64,000 nt of DNA from assembly GCF_028640845.1 (NCBI RefSeq), contig NC_080543.1:8781459-8845458 (forward strand), written 5' to 3'. Shown here piece after piece: positions 41,620 to 52,647 of the stretch. A model generated the notes under the pieces. The model did no database searches. It had not been told where the DNA came from and was given only the letters and a program-made list of their open reading frames with translations. Source of the stretch: Ahaetulla prasina (Eukaryota > Chordata > Lepidosauria > Squamata > Colubridae). The position numbers and the translations under genes are program-made. Each line of letters begins with the position of its first letter. Position 1 is the first letter of the stretch.

Positions 41620-41757
41620 TAACATAACATAACATAACATCAGAGTTGGAAGGGACCTTGGAGGCCTTCTAGTCCAACCCCCTGCCCAGGCAGGAAACCC
41701 TACACCATCTCAGTCAGATGGTTATCCAACATTTTCTTAAAAATTTCCAGTGTTACA
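41620..41757 (-). mobile_element. CR1 3' end with (AACAT)n tail
   Basis: aacataacataacataac then cagagttggaagggaccttg and aaaaatttccagtgtt. The pentamer is the CR1 terminal repeat. Confidence 0.85.
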
Positions 41758-42343
41758 TCTACTAATGTCAGTCCATGTCAGGCATTGCGCAGAGAATAAC
41801 CCAAGTTTGTCAGTGGTGGGCTTCCAATACGGGCCTAACCCATAACGAGACTCGGTTGGTTGTCGTAAGCTAAGCCAAGTCTACCTACTCTGGTTTGTAG
41901 GTCATAGTTTATGGCTTAGTGGCAAACAGCCAGCTGTGGTTAATTCAGCAACTTGTGTTTAAGTCAATTATAAGGTATGAAGCACATCTGGTTGGTTGGC
42001 TTTTCACACATTGCCCTAAAACCATACAGAATTCACTTTATTTTGGCTTGATATACGGACATTAACTCGTAGATTGGCTGTCCAATGTATTTAATGCATA
42101 TTTTAAATCTGTCAAGTGTGGGAAAAATGCTCTTATTGTTATATACAAAAGGAAAAAAATGGTAAATGTGAATGCAAAGATTAGAAGGAAGAATGTGTTC
42201 GTTCTTTTTTGGGAAGGTATTTGTTTTATTCCTCCGCAGGAGGCCGAAAAATGTATGACTGAGAAGCAAACTTTTATTATATGCCGCTTGATTTAAAGAG
42301 AGCATCAAACTAAAAGGAAGAGGCTTAAATTATGGGGCGTTTT
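41758..42343. other. Unassigned stretch
   Basis: No repeat or exon recognised. Confidence 0.4.
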
Positions 42344-42510
42344 CAGTGGTGGTTTGCTCCCAGTTCAGTCCAGTTCTTGAGAACTGGTAGAAAAAGCAGC
42401 GGGAGGCTCCGCCCATCCGATGTCATCATGGACAATCTGCGCATGCGCAGAAGTGCGTGTGTGTGCCCCCATTGTGAACCAGTAGTAACGGTAAGTAGAA
42501 CCCACCCCTG
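42344..42510. mobile_element. Non-autonomous hAT with 8-bp TSD
   Basis: cagtggtggtttgctccca to gtagaacccacccctg; flanks ggcgtttt (42336-42343) and gacgtttt (42511-42518) match at 7 of 8. 167 bp. Confidence 0.85.
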
Positions 42511-42518
42511 GACGTTTT

Positions 42519-42873
42519 GCATGGATATAGGGTTGAAGGTTAGTTGTTCAACATGATTTCAAATAAAGCATTTGAGAGAATAAATTGAATGTTTTATAGA
42601 TGGTATATTATTAAGTCCAGGGTAAGATAAGATGGGGTGACGTTCCCTTGGTGGTTGAATATATTTAAAAATAAATGCATAAAGAATACTTAACGGCAAT
42701 AGCAGACATGTGATAATAGCACAGAAGTGCTTGCTGCAAACATGGAAAGGTACTTTTAAGTTTGCGGAGGGTGTTACGCTGAAAAGCTGATCAATTTTAC
42801 ACAAAGGTTAGATTCTATGACACCGTGAGAAGACTAATATTTTCATTTTTTTTTCATACTTACAGGTTTATTG
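42519..42873. other. Unassigned stretch
   Basis: Nothing recognised. Confidence 0.4.
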
Positions 42874-42881
42874 CTCTACTA

Positions 42882-43130
42882 CAGGAGTCGGCAACCCATG
42901 GCTCTGGAGCCGCATGTGGCTCTTTTATATCCTCTGCTGTGGCTCCCTGTCACCAGTCGGCTCCACAATTGATAGGGCTTTCGGTTAGGAAGGTAGAGGA
43001 AAAAGGACGCCGCGCTAGGAGGAGACTCTATGGTGGGGGAACCGGACTTCCGGTTGGCTCCAGAATTGAATGAGGGGCTTCCAGTTAGGACCTTTGTGGC
43101 TCTTTGAGTGTTTAAGGTTGCCGACCCTTG
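42882..43130. mobile_element. Non-autonomous hAT (gtcggcaaccc type), perfect 8-bp TSD
   Basis: caggagtcggcaacccatgg to aaggttgccgacccttg, with tggctctggagccgcatgtg and gtggctctttgagtg inside. Perfect duplication ctctacta at 42874-42881 and 43131-43138. A short deletion relative of 24932-26541. Confidence 0.9.
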
Positions 43131-43138
43131 CTCTACTA

Positions 43139-43436
43139 TTACCGTTTTATTTTATAAAATGTCGTCCCCTGTGTTTGACACAGAATGAATAATTGCAAGC
43201 GTGAGTAAATGGTGACAGACTACAGCATATAGGTGAATTTGTGTATACCTTGTAGGGGAATGAATGAATGGAGAAATGTTAAGATAGGGTGCAACTCCTG
43301 CAAAAAAAAAAAACACCAAAAAGCTTTAACAGGTAAGTGTGCACTTTGTTGTAAGAACAAGCATTTATCAAAAGCAACAATGATGACAAATGAAACTGGG
43401 CCTACCCTAAAAGAAGAGCTTGAAAGCAGCCCCCTC
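43139..43436. other. Unassigned stretch
   Basis: Nothing recognised. Confidence 0.4.
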
Positions 43437-43690
43437 GAAGCAGTTTTACAGAGTCAGCCTCTTGCCCCCAACAATCTGGGTCCTCATTTTACCCACCTTG
43501 GAAGGATGGAAGGCTGAGTCAACCTGGAGCCTGGTGAGATGCGATCTGCCAAACTGCAGGCAGCTGGCAGTCAGCAGAAGTAGCCTGCAGTACTGCACAC
43601 CAACCACTGCGCCACCACGGGTCCCTTCCTTCCTTCCTTCCTTCCTTCCTTCCTTCCTTCCTTCCTTCCTTCCTTCCTTCCTTCCTTCCC
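43437..43690 (-). mobile_element. tRNA/L2-tail SINE followed by (CCTT)n
   Basis: cagcctcttgcccccaacaa, tggaaggctgagtcaacctg, caaccactgcgccaccacg; then (CCTT)n at 43625-43690. Reverse strand. Confidence 0.85.
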
Positions 43691-44075
43691 AATAGCAGTT
43701 ATATACCACTTTACAGTGCTTTCCAGCCAGAGGTGGTATTCAGCAGGTTCTGACCAGGTCTGGAGAACCGGTAACGGAAATTTTGAGTAGTTCAGAGAAC
43801 CGGTAAATACCACCTCTGACTGGCCACAACCCCCATCTATTCTCTGCCTCCCGAGTCCCAGCTGATTGGGAGGGAATGGAGATTTTGTACTAACCTTCCC
43901 CTGCCACGCCCACCAAGCCGTGCCACACCCACAGAATCGGTAGTAAAAAGTTTTGAATCCCACCACTTCTTTCCAGCCCCCTCTCTAAGCGGTTTACAGA
44001 GTCAACCTCTTGCCCCCAACAATTTGGCTCCTCATTTCACCCACCTTGGAAGGATGGAAGGCTGAGTCAACCTTC
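43691..44075 (-). mobile_element. tRNA/L2-tail SINE split by a hAT
   Basis: atagcagttatataccactt at the left; gcggtttacagagtcaacct and tggaaggctgagtcaacctt at the right. Confidence 0.8.
43728..43969. mobile_element. Non-autonomous hAT with perfect 8-bp TSD
   Basis: cagaggtggtattcagcagg to gaatcccaccacttc; perfect duplication tttccagc at 43720-43727 and 43970-43977. Contains a smaller inverted pair (ggtggtatt / aataccacc) at 43731-43818, so two nested sets of ends. Confidence 0.85.
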
Positions 44076-44185
44076 ATAGACATGCTTGCAGGAGGGTATG
44101 TAAATATAATAATCACCTGCAACTTTTATTTTTTTTTCCTGGGGGAGATAAAGGGTGCATCCAAAACTTGACAAGAAGCATGCTT

Positions 44186-45220
44186 TGGGCATACAGACTT
44201 AACAACATTTTTCATTTAATGACTATTCAGAGTTACAGTGGTATTGGAAAAGTCAGTTACGACCGTTTTTCACCCTAATGACTATTGCAACATCCCCATG
44301 GTCACGTGATTAAAATTCAGACGCTTGGCAACTGGCATGTATTTATGACGGTTGCAATGTCCCGGCGTCATGTGATCCCCTTTTGCGACCTTCTGACAAG
44401 CCAAGTCAAGTGGGAAGCCAGATTCACTTAACAACTGTGTGGCTGACTACACAATTGCAGTGATTCCCTTAACAAATATGGCAAGGAAGTTTGTAAAACG
44501 GGGCAAAACTCAGTTTGAGCTCAGTAAGCTCAAACTGCCCAAGGAGCTGCTGATCCAATTCTACAGAGGAATTATTGAGTCTGTCATTTGCACCTCTATA
44601 ACTGTCTGGTTCGGTTCTGCAACCCAACAAGAAAGACACAGACTTCAGAGGATAATTAGAACTGCAGAAAAAACAATTGCTACCAACCTGCCTTCCATTG
44701 AGGACCTGTATACTGCACGAATCAAGAAGAGGGCTGTAAAAATATTTGCAGACCCCTCACATCCAGGACATAAACTGTTTCAACCCCTACCCTCAAAACG
44801 ACGCTATAGAGCACTGCACACCAGAACAACTAGACACAAGAACAGTTTTTCCCCGAAGGCCATCACTCTGCTAAACAAATAATTCCCTCCACACTGTCAG
44901 ACTATTTACTGAATCTGCACCACTATTAATCGTTTCATAGTTCCCATCACCAATCTCTTTCCACTTATGACTGTATGACTATAACTTGTTGCTGGCAATC
45001 CTTATGATTTATATTGATATATTGACCATCAATTGTGTTGTAAATGTCGTACCTTGATCAACGTATCTTTTCTTTTATGTACACTGAGAGCATATGCACC
45101 AAGACAAATTCCTTGTGTGTCCAATCACACTTGGCCAATAAATTCTATTCTAACATTGGTCTCGCTAGCGACCAAAATTTTGGGCTCCGCTGTTGCCATA
45201 AGTCAAGGATTAACTGTAAC
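44186..45220. mobile_element. Tigger-like element split by a LINE
   Basis: 44186-44512 and 45153-45220 (ataagtcaaggattaactgta) are the two parts. Confidence 0.75.
44513..45152 (+). mobile_element. Snake LINE, longest 3' copy with coding end
   Basis: Open frame 44439-44882 encodes KLKLPKELLIQFYRGIIESV, CTSITVWFGSATQQERHRLQ, RIIRTAEKTIATNLPSIEDL, YTARIKKRAVKIFADPSHPG, then a stop after ITLLNK, and the 3' UTR with ccaatcacacttggccaata and a single ATTCT tail unit. This is the C-terminal end of a reverse transcriptase ORF2 of CR1/L2-like type. It is uninterrupted, so relatively recent, and 5'-truncated. Confidence 0.88.
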
Positions 45221-46677
45221 CAGTTGTGAAATCCATATTTTTTTTTACTACCGGTTCTGTGGGCGTGGCTTGGTGGGTGCGCTGTTGCTTGGTGGGCGTG
45301 GCAGGGGAAGGATACTGCAAAATCCCCATTCCCTCTCCACTCCTTGGGGAAGGATACTGCAAAATCCCCATTCCCTCCCCACTCCTTGGGGAAGGATATT
45401 GCAAAATCTCCTTTCCCACCTCACTCTGGGGACAGCCAGAGGTGATATTTGCTAGGCAGAGGTCGTCCTCGAGGGGCCTCACTTGTGGGGTACCTCAGGG
45501 GTCGATTCTCTCTCCTACCCTGTTCAACATCTATATGAAGCCGCTGGGTGAGGTCATCAGTGGTTTCGGGGTGAGTTATCATCTGTACGCTGATGATACT
45601 CAGCTGTACTTTTCCACCCCGGACCACCCCAACGAAGCGGTCAAAGTGCTGTCCCGGTGCCTGGAAGCCGTACGGGTCTGGATGGGGAGAAACAGACTCA
45701 AGCTCAATCCCTCCAAGACGGAGTGGCTGTGGATGCCGGCACTGCACAGTCAGCTGCTCCCACAGCTGACTGTTGGGGCGAGTTAGTGGCCCCAAAGGAG
45801 GTGGTTCAGAATTGGGCATCCTCCTGGATGGTCGGCTGTCCTTGATGAACATCTGGCGGCCGCCACCAGGAGGGCCTTTACCAAGTTCGCTTGGTTCGCC
45901 AGTTGCGTCCCTTCCTTGACCGGGATGCCTTATGCACAGTCACCACGCCTGGTTACGCCTCGCTGGATTATTGCAATGCTCTCTACATGGGGCTGCCCTT
46001 GAGGTGCACCCGGAGGCTGCAGTTAGTCCAGAATGCAGCTGCGCGAGTGGTAATGGGAGCCGCTCGTGGCTCCCATGTAACACCACTGCTCCGTAGTCTG
46101 CACTGGCTTCCTGTTGTCTTCGGTGCGCTTCAAGATCCTGGTTACCACCTTTAAAGCGCCCATGGCTTAGGACCCGGTACTTACGAGACCGCCTGCTGTT
46201 ACCTTATGCCTCCCATCGACCAGACGCCCCACAGAGAGGGCCTTCTCAGGGTGCCGTCCGCCAAACAATGTCGGCTGGCGGCCCCCAGGAGTAGGGCCTT
46301 CTCTGTGGGAGCACCGACGCTCTGGAACGAACTCCCCCCTGGCTTACGTCAAGTGCCTGATCTTCGGACCTTTCGTCGTGAGCTAAAAACATATTTATTC
46401 ATTCAAGCAGGACTGGCATAAATAGTGGTTTTTAAATTGGGGTTTTAGTAATATTTTAAATTTTTAAATCTTTTAATTACCGGCCATTTAGTAATAGTTT
46501 ATTTTAATTTCTTTTAATTGTATATACTCTGTATTTTATTTCGGCTGTACACCGCCCTGAGTCCTTCGGGAGAAGGGCGGTATAAAAATTTAATAAAATA
46601 AAAATAAATAAATAGTTCCCCGAACTACTCAAAATTTCCGCTACCGGTTCTCCAGAACCTGCTGGATTTCACCCCTG
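45221..46677. mobile_element. hAT (GGTGAAAT family) split by an L2-type LINE
   Basis: Left cagttgtgaaatccatattt, right gctggatttcacccctg. Flanks actgtaac and cctgtatc (6 of 8). Three tandem 42-bp units starting ggaaggatactgcaaaatcc lie at about 45305-45425. Confidence 0.75.
45456..46613 (+). mobile_element. L2-type LINE with reverse transcriptase active site, 3' half
   Basis: Frame 45226-45786 encodes TCGVPQGSILSPTLFNIYMK (RT motif with PQGS), HLYADDTQLYFSTPDHPNEA (YADD catalytic motif) and RCLEAVRVWMGRNRLKLNPS, then breaks by frameshift near 45780. Later fragments hold LYMGLPLRCTRRLQLVQNAA and, at 46206-46421, LRVPSAKQCRLAAPRSRAFS and TLWNELPPGLRQVPDLRTFR before the stop. The 3' UTR ends with gagtccttcgggagaagggc and an (AAAT)n tail. 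5'-truncated and frameshifted, so inactive. Confidence 0.9.
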
Positions 46678-47070
46678 CCTGTATCTAACAGCATTAATTT
46701 TTCCAGGGTTTCTCCAAGTCTTTCTCAAAGAAAAAAATCCTAAAGTTTGAGCTGAGAGCACTCGTGTGCCCCTGTGGCTGAGCTCACCAGAGAATTGGAA
46801 GAAGGAAAAAACCCAGGATTCCCAGCAGTTGATGACAGCATAGAAATAAAGTGCAAATATTAAGAATAAGTGACTTTGCTCAGGGAATATTGGAGATATG
46901 AAGCAAACAGCTTTGCAGTGTTTCAAAATGCAAGATTATATTGAGCCAGCTGGGCTATCCCGCTCTTCTCACCCCTGAGCGTCCTGACAAATGGATGGAT
47001 GGCTGAGGCATTCTGGGAGTTGAAATCCACAAGTCTTAAAAGTGGCCAAGTTTGGAGACCCTCTAATATA
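46678..47070. other. Mostly unassigned stretch with a MITE half
   Basis: 46678-46998: nothing recognised. 47000-47070 holds ggcattctgggagttgaaat and cttaaaagtggccaag, half of the palindromic MITE. Confidence 0.45.
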
Positions 47071-47075
47071 AAGAA

Positions 47076-47734
47076 TAGAATAGAATAGGATAGGATAGAA
47101 TAGAATTCTTTATTGTGTAAGTGTGATTGGACACACAAGGAATTCGTCTTGGTGCATATGCTCTCAGTGTACATAAAAAGAAAAGATACCTTCATCAAGG
47201 TACAACACTTGATAGTCATAGGGTACAAATTTAACACTTAATGATACAATACTTAATGATAGTCATAGGCTACAAATAAGCAATCAGGAAACTATCAGTA
47301 TAAATCGTAAGGATACAAGCAACAAAGTTACAGTCATAAGTGGAAGGAGATGGGTGATGGGAACGATGAGAAGTAGTGCAGATTTAGACAATAGTTTGAC
47401 AGTGTTGAGGGAATTATTTATTTAGCAGAGTGATGGCGTTTGGGAAAAAACTGTTCTTGTGTCTAGTTGTTCTGGTTTGCAGTGCTCTGTAATGTCATTT
47501 TGAGGGTAGGAGTTGAAACAGTTTATGTCCTGGATGTGAGGGGTCGAAATATTTTTACAGCCCTCTTCTTGATTCGTGCAGTATACAGGTCCTCATTGGA
47601 AGTCAGCAATTGTTTTTTCTGCAGTTCTAATGATCCTCTGAAGTCTGTGTCTGTCTTCTTGGGTTGCAGAACCAAACCAGACAATAATAGAGGTGCAGAT
47701 GACAGACTCAATATAAACAATTGTAATAGTGTTC
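47076..47734 (-). mobile_element. Snake LINE, reverse strand
   Basis: (AATAG)n, gtgtgattggacacacaagg, then reversed coding end with gtcctggatgtgaggggtcg. An extra tgatagtcatagg-type segment occurs around 47210-47275. Confidence 0.85.
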
Positions 47735-48145
47735 TTTTATGAACAGATTTCCTATTAGCACAAGGACAGTGAAAATCCAACATGGAGATGAGAAAAGAAC
47801 TTGGAGGCAGGATTAAAAGGGTGTGGAATGCTTAGGTTTTTCTCTTGCCATTCTGTTTTGTTTGTTTTTTCTACTGCAAATATTCCCTTTGGTGCTTTTA
47901 TTAAAAGTTTGTTTGTTTTTTTCTTCCAGGTACTAGAAGTAGCAGGGAGCTTCCATTCCCAAAGCTTCGCAACTCAGGAGCATTTGAAAAAGAGGCATTA
48001 GGAGAGCACTCAACACACAAACAAACACACACACTCATAAATTTTATCTGTTTATTAAATTTATATGCCCCTCATCCTGCTTTTAAAGAACTTCTGGGCA
48101 GCCTTACAACAGTACAAAAACACCAACATAAAATGATAACATTTC
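47735..48145. other. Unassigned stretch
   Basis: No exon or repeat recognised. Confidence 0.4.
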
Positions 48146-48325
48146 CTGTCAAATGAGAACAATTAATCACTTGGAAGAACTTGCCTCTAGAAGTTGTGAA
48201 TGCTCCAACACTGGAAGTTTATGAGATTGGATAACCATTTGTTATCCAACAAATGGTGTAGGGTTTCCTGCCTAAGCAGAGGGTTGGACTAGAAGACCTC
48301 AAAGATCCCTTTGTCATTCTATTCT
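48146..48325 (+). mobile_element. CR1 LINE 3' end
   Basis: gctccaacactggaagttta, ggtgtagggtttcctgccta, gagggttggactagaagacc. A gataaccatttgttatccaac inverted hiccup at 48229-48250 marks a small local inversion or duplication. Confidence 0.85.
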
Positions 48326-48628
48326 ATTCAATTCCATTCCAGTAATGGAAATTTTGGGTTCAAGCCCACATGCCAATTGACAGAGCCAGCTCTTCCTGCT
48401 CTTCCTGGAAGGCTGGAATCCTGATCCTTTCTCCAGCCGCCCAAATTTTAGTGACATCATTTGTCCAGAATTGGTACTCCAGCATTGAAATGGGAGACGG
48501 AGGAAATCCAAATATCACTTCCATGCAACTTAAAGATATAAAGGCAATGAGAAACAAAAATAATATCCGCTTTTCCTCCTCCCCTTCCTCTTCCCTTCCT
48601 GATTTCACAATAGAAAATGGGTATTAAT
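48326..48628. other. Unassigned stretch
   Basis: Nothing recognised. Confidence 0.4.
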
Positions 48629-48629
48629 A

Positions 48630-49053
48630 CGCGTAGTCCTCAACTTAGGACCTCAGCAGAGCCCAGAATTTTTGCTGCTAAGTGAGACAGCTGTCAATTG
48701 AATTTTGCCCCATGACCTTTTTTGCCAAAGCTGTTAAGTGAGTCACTGCAGTTTTTAATTTGTGGCACGGTTGTTAAGCGAATCTGGTTTCCCCCATTGA
48801 CTTTTCTGGTCAGAAGGTCGCAAAAGGGAGTTGTGTGATCTTGGGACATTGCAACCCGTCATAACTATGAATCCGTTGCCCAGCGTCTGAATTTTGACCA
48901 CGTGATCCTGGGGAATGCTGCAACGGTCGTTAAGCGTGAAAAAAGGTCACAAGTCCCTCTTTTCAGTGGTCCCCGACTTAACAACAGTTCGTTCAGCGTT
49001 GTAACTTTGAACGGTCGCTGAACAAACTGTTGTAAGTCGAGGACTACCGGTAC
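48630..49053. mobile_element. Tigger-like element, full length
   Basis: cgtagtcctcaacttaggac to gtaagtcgaggactaccggta. Confidence 0.8.
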
Positions 49054-49199
49054 GCAATTCTAGCTTCCATATTTAGCTCTGCCCCAAGTCAACAGAATCT
49101 CCAGCTCTCTTAAGATTTGATAGAAATGAATATTTGTAGCTCAGGGTTGAAATGTGGGGTCCTTGGTGCTCTCTGGGGTTTTGGGGGTTTTTTTTGGCA

Positions 49200-49233
49200 G
49201 ACTTTTCATTACCCAGCTAGGTGACATCATCAG
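49200..49233 (-). ncRNA. Hammerhead-ribozyme-like motif
   Basis: Minus strand: CTGATGA, T, GTCACC/GGTAAT helix II with one mismatch, GAAA, AGTC. Confidence 0.5.
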
Positions 49234-49304
49234 TGCAGGGTGGACAAAAGCCAGGAATCTTGGCTAAAAAGATCCCTAAGATAGTTAAAAAGGAACTCAG
49301 TGTA

Positions 49305-49338
49305 CTGATGATGTTACCTAGCTGGGTAATGAAAAGTC
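49305..49338 (+). ncRNA. Hammerhead-ribozyme-like motif
   Basis: CTGATGA, T, GTTACC/GGTAAT helix II around tagctg, GAAA, AGTC. Flanks (gtgta before, tgcaa after) can form a 4-bp helix I. Canonical core with a GUC triplet. Confidence 0.55.
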
Positions 49339-49406
49339 TGCAAGGAAACAGCCAACCTCAGAGGCACTAAGAGTCTCAGCAGACTATCCCTCCTTCCCCA
49401 GTATAT

Positions 49407-49785
49407 CAGTGGTGAAATGGAAAATTTATTACTACCGGTTCTATGGGCGTGGCTTGGGGGTAATGTGACAGTGGGCGTGGCCAACTTTTTTTTTTTTTTT
49501 TACTTTTAAAAGCATTTTTTCTACAACCTCTTTGGCGGAAGAGGCTGTAGAAAAAAACGCTTTTAAAAGGTCCTGACGATCCCAGCTGAGCCATGCGATC
49601 ATCAGATGCTTTTTTTTTTTTTACTTTTAAAAGCATTTTTTCAGCCAAAGAACCTCTCACAGCTCAGCTGGGCATGTGGAGGGGGGGGGGGGTGCAGGGA
49701 TTTTTGCTACCGGTTCTCCGAACCACCTGCCACCATCGCTACCGGATCAAGCGATCCAGTCCAAACCGGGAGCATTTCACCCGTG
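49407..49785. mobile_element. Non-autonomous hAT (GGTGAAAT family)
   Basis: cagtggtgaaatggaaaatt to agcatttcacccgtg; flanks cagtatat and caatataa (6 of 8). Same core blocks as 37480-38105. Confidence 0.8.
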
Positions 49786-49787
49786 CA

Positions 49788-49820
<33 letters not shown>

Positions 49821-49824
<4 letters not shown>

Positions 49825-50100
49825 GGTCTTTGGTTATTCGGGTTTTCTCCCGCGTAAAATTGGAAGTGTCTTGGCGACGTATCGGCGAAGTCTCATTCGT
49901 CATCTTCAGGCTTCAGCTTCGTGCTTCTGAGAGCAATGTGTGATTGTAGCTGGTTCTTCCTTTTTAACTGCTAGTGGGGGTTTGAACTGATTGGGTGGGA
50001 GCTTGGCTGTGCTCTGACTCGCCAAGACACTTCCAATTTTACGCGGGAGAAAACCCGAATAACCAAAGACCTACATACAAACACCCACGAAAACCTCAGA
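49821..50100. mobile_element. Penelope-like element end with 57-bp perfect inverted repeats
   Basis: 49821-49877 (tgtaggtctttggttattcg ...) and 50019-50075 are exact reverse complements, 141 nt apart. The right side continues acaaacacccacgaaaacct and meets (AT)n. Flanked by (TA)n on both sides. Confidence 0.7.
49876..49909 (-). ncRNA. Hammerhead-ribozyme-like motif
   Basis: Minus strand: CTGAAGA, T, GACGAA/TTCGCC helix II with one mismatch, GATA in place of GAAA, CGTC. The GATA change should inactivate it. Confidence 0.45.
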
Positions 50101-50101
50101 A

Positions 50102-50460
<359 letters not shown>

Positions 50461-50680
50461 AAGGGTAAGACTAGTTATATAATAGAAATAAGAGGGGGGG
50501 GGCCAAGAAAAATTAGAGAGAAAGAATATTATGGCAAAAAATGAAATATATAAATTGTGTTGGAAGATAACTAAAAGTCATACAAATTTGGGACTCGGCC
50601 AGTACTCTGTTCAGAAAAAAATGCATTGTTTGTGTGTATTTGTTAAAAAATAAAAATAAAAACTTTAAAGAAAAAGAAAC
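50461..50680. mobile_element. AT-rich LINE-like 3' end (L1-like candidate)
   Basis: tgttggaagataactaaaag, ggccagtactctgttcagaa and an A-rich end; homologous to 14640-14810. Confidence 0.35.
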
Positions 50681-51087
50681 AGCTGGAAAGGGAGGGGAAA
50701 AATGCCTCCAAAAAAAGCTTGCAAACTTCAGCGCTTTCATATTTTGTCGGGCGTTAAATGAAAAAGCGAGGAAGTACGTCAGCCGAAGAGATGACCTGGT
50801 ACATCTCAGCCGGGAGTCAAGTGGAAGAGACAAGAGATTTTTGCGAAGAGTGTCTAAAAAATCCTGGCTGACAGGCAAAACCTGTTTGGAAAAATTATAG
50901 GGTGAGACACGGGAGGCGATCCGGCTTGCCTTGTCAGCAGGAGGATATGAGCCATTTAGAAGGCAGGTTGTTGGAGGTACAGGTGAAGGCACATGGATCC
51001 AGGTTTTCACCTTGGAGAAGATGCTCTCAGTTTCTTCTCCCTGTTCCCTATTTGCTTATTCTTTTTTTAAAAAAAAATATTTATTGA
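50681..51087. other. Unassigned stretch
   Basis: No exon or repeat recognised. Confidence 0.4.
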
Positions 51088-51440
51088 TAAACAGTGGGTA
51101 AGACGCTGAGCTTGCCGATCGAAAGGGTCGGCAGTTCGGCGGTTCGAATCCTTAGTGCCGCGTAAAAGGGGTGAGCTCCCGTTACTTGTCCCGGCTTCTG
51201 CCAACCTAGCAGTTCGAAAACACATAAAAAATGCAAAGTAGAAAAATAGGGACCACCTTTGGTGGGAAGGTAACAGCATTCCGTGCGCCTTTGGCGTTGA
51301 GTCATGCCGGCCACCTGACTGCAGAGACGTCTTCGGACAGCACTGGCTCTTCGGCTTTGAAACGGAGATGAGCACCGCCCCCTAGAGTCAGGAACGACTA
51401 GCACATATATGAGAGGGGAACCTTTACCTTTACCTAAACA
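51088..51440 (+). mobile_element. Sauria SINE
   Basis: gggtaagacgctgagcttgc, gcggttcgaatccttagtg, ttctgccaacctagcagttc, catgccggccacctgactgc, aggggaacctttaccttta. The first bases of the head are missing. Confidence 0.9.
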
Positions 51441-51761
51441 TTTTGAATACAGTGTATTGTCAGGGTATATCATTTACAAAAGAAAAAAAAAAGGCAGTAA
51501 AAAATATCAACCTGTATATTGGTAACAATAGTAATAATGTAACAGAATAACACTGATAAAAATAATACAGTACATAAAACAATAAGAGGTATCAAAAACC
51601 AACGTTCACAGTTTACACACACACACTACAACTGACACACACAGCTTTGTGAGATTTTGTGTGTGTGTGTGTGTAGTTATAGTGAAACACTACAGAAACA
51701 CACCAAAAAAAAGCTAAATTTAAAACTTCCTTAACTTTAATTTGCTGTCTAAAAAAATAAA
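51441..51761. other. Unassigned AT-rich stretch
   Basis: (GT)n at 51656-51674. Nothing else recognised. Confidence 0.4.
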
Positions 51762-52256
51762 TTGTTGTTGTTAGTTGCGAAGTTGTATCCGACCCCATGG
51801 ACAAAGTTCCTCCAGGCCTTCTTGTCCTCTACCATCCTCTGGAGTCCATTTAAGCTCATGCCTACTGCTTCAGTGACTCCAGCCAGCCACCTCGTTCTCT
51901 GCCGTCCCCTTCTTCTTTTGCCCTCAATCTTTCCCAGCATTAGGCTCTTCTCCAGTGAGTCCTTCTTTCTCATTAGGTGGCCAAAGGATTTGAGTTTCAT
52001 CTTCAGGATCTGGCCTTCTAAAGAGCAATCAGGGTTGATCTCCTCTAGGACTGCCCGGTTGGATCGCCTTGCAGTCCAAGGGACTCGCAGGAGTCTTCTC
52101 CAGCACCAGAGTTCAAAGGCCTCCATTCTTTGGCGCTCAGCCTTCCTTGTGCTCCAACTTTCACAGCCATACATTGCAACTGGGAAAACCATCGCCTTGA
52201 CTATATGCACTTTTGTTGGCAGGGTGATGTCTCTGCTTTTTAGTAAACCCAATTAA
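51762..52256 (-). mobile_element. Bov-B LINE 3' end, longest copy
   Basis: Reverse frame 51749-52252 is open for 167 codons: MGLLKSRDITLPTKVHIVKA, MVFPVAMYGCESWSTRKAER, FELWCWRRLLRVPWTARRSN, VLEEINPDCSLEGQILKMKL, ending in the (AAC)n-type tail. No stops. Confidence 0.93.
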
Positions 52257-52399
52257 CTAATTTTTTTTTAAAAGCTCCCCCCCCCCCCCCGCCAGTTACT
52301 TACTCAATTGAAGGGACAAGGCAGGCAGATTGAGTTGTTAGCTGATGCATTTGATTGCAGCAGCCGAAGCAAGGCAGGAAAAGCGAGCGAGCCCGAAAG
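52257..52399. other. Unassigned stretch
   Basis: T- and C-runs, then purine-rich sequence possibly derived from the adjoining hAT. Confidence 0.3.
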
Positions 52400-52541
52400 A
52401 AGCAGCAAGCCGCTAAGTAGGTAAGTGGCGACCGGGTGATTGGGTGGGCATGGGTGATGGTGAGGGCAGGGATTTTTGCTATTGGTTCTCCGAACTATCC
52501 GCCCCCATCGCTACTGGATCGCCCTGGGATCATTTCACCCC
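52400..52541. mobile_element. Partial hAT (GGTGAAAT family)
   Basis: gggcagggatttttgctatt, ggttctccgaactatccgcc and the end gggatcatttcacccctg. The left terminus is not identifiable. Confidence 0.65.
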
Positions 52542-52647
52542 TGCTTTGAGATGTCAGAGGTGAGAATCAAGATTGCTGGAATTATTCATGGTACTCATGA
52601 GTCTGAATATTTGCTGAAATTAAAAACTGTTTTGATCTTAGTGTTTT

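Larger units (their letters stand above)
49180..49380. mobile_element. Penelope-like element ends in head-to-head orientation
   Basis: gcagacttttcattacccag at 49197 faces ctgggtaatgaaaagtctgc near 49322-49341, separated by a short unique centre. Each arm has a hammerhead-like motif. No coding sequence. Confidence 0.6.
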
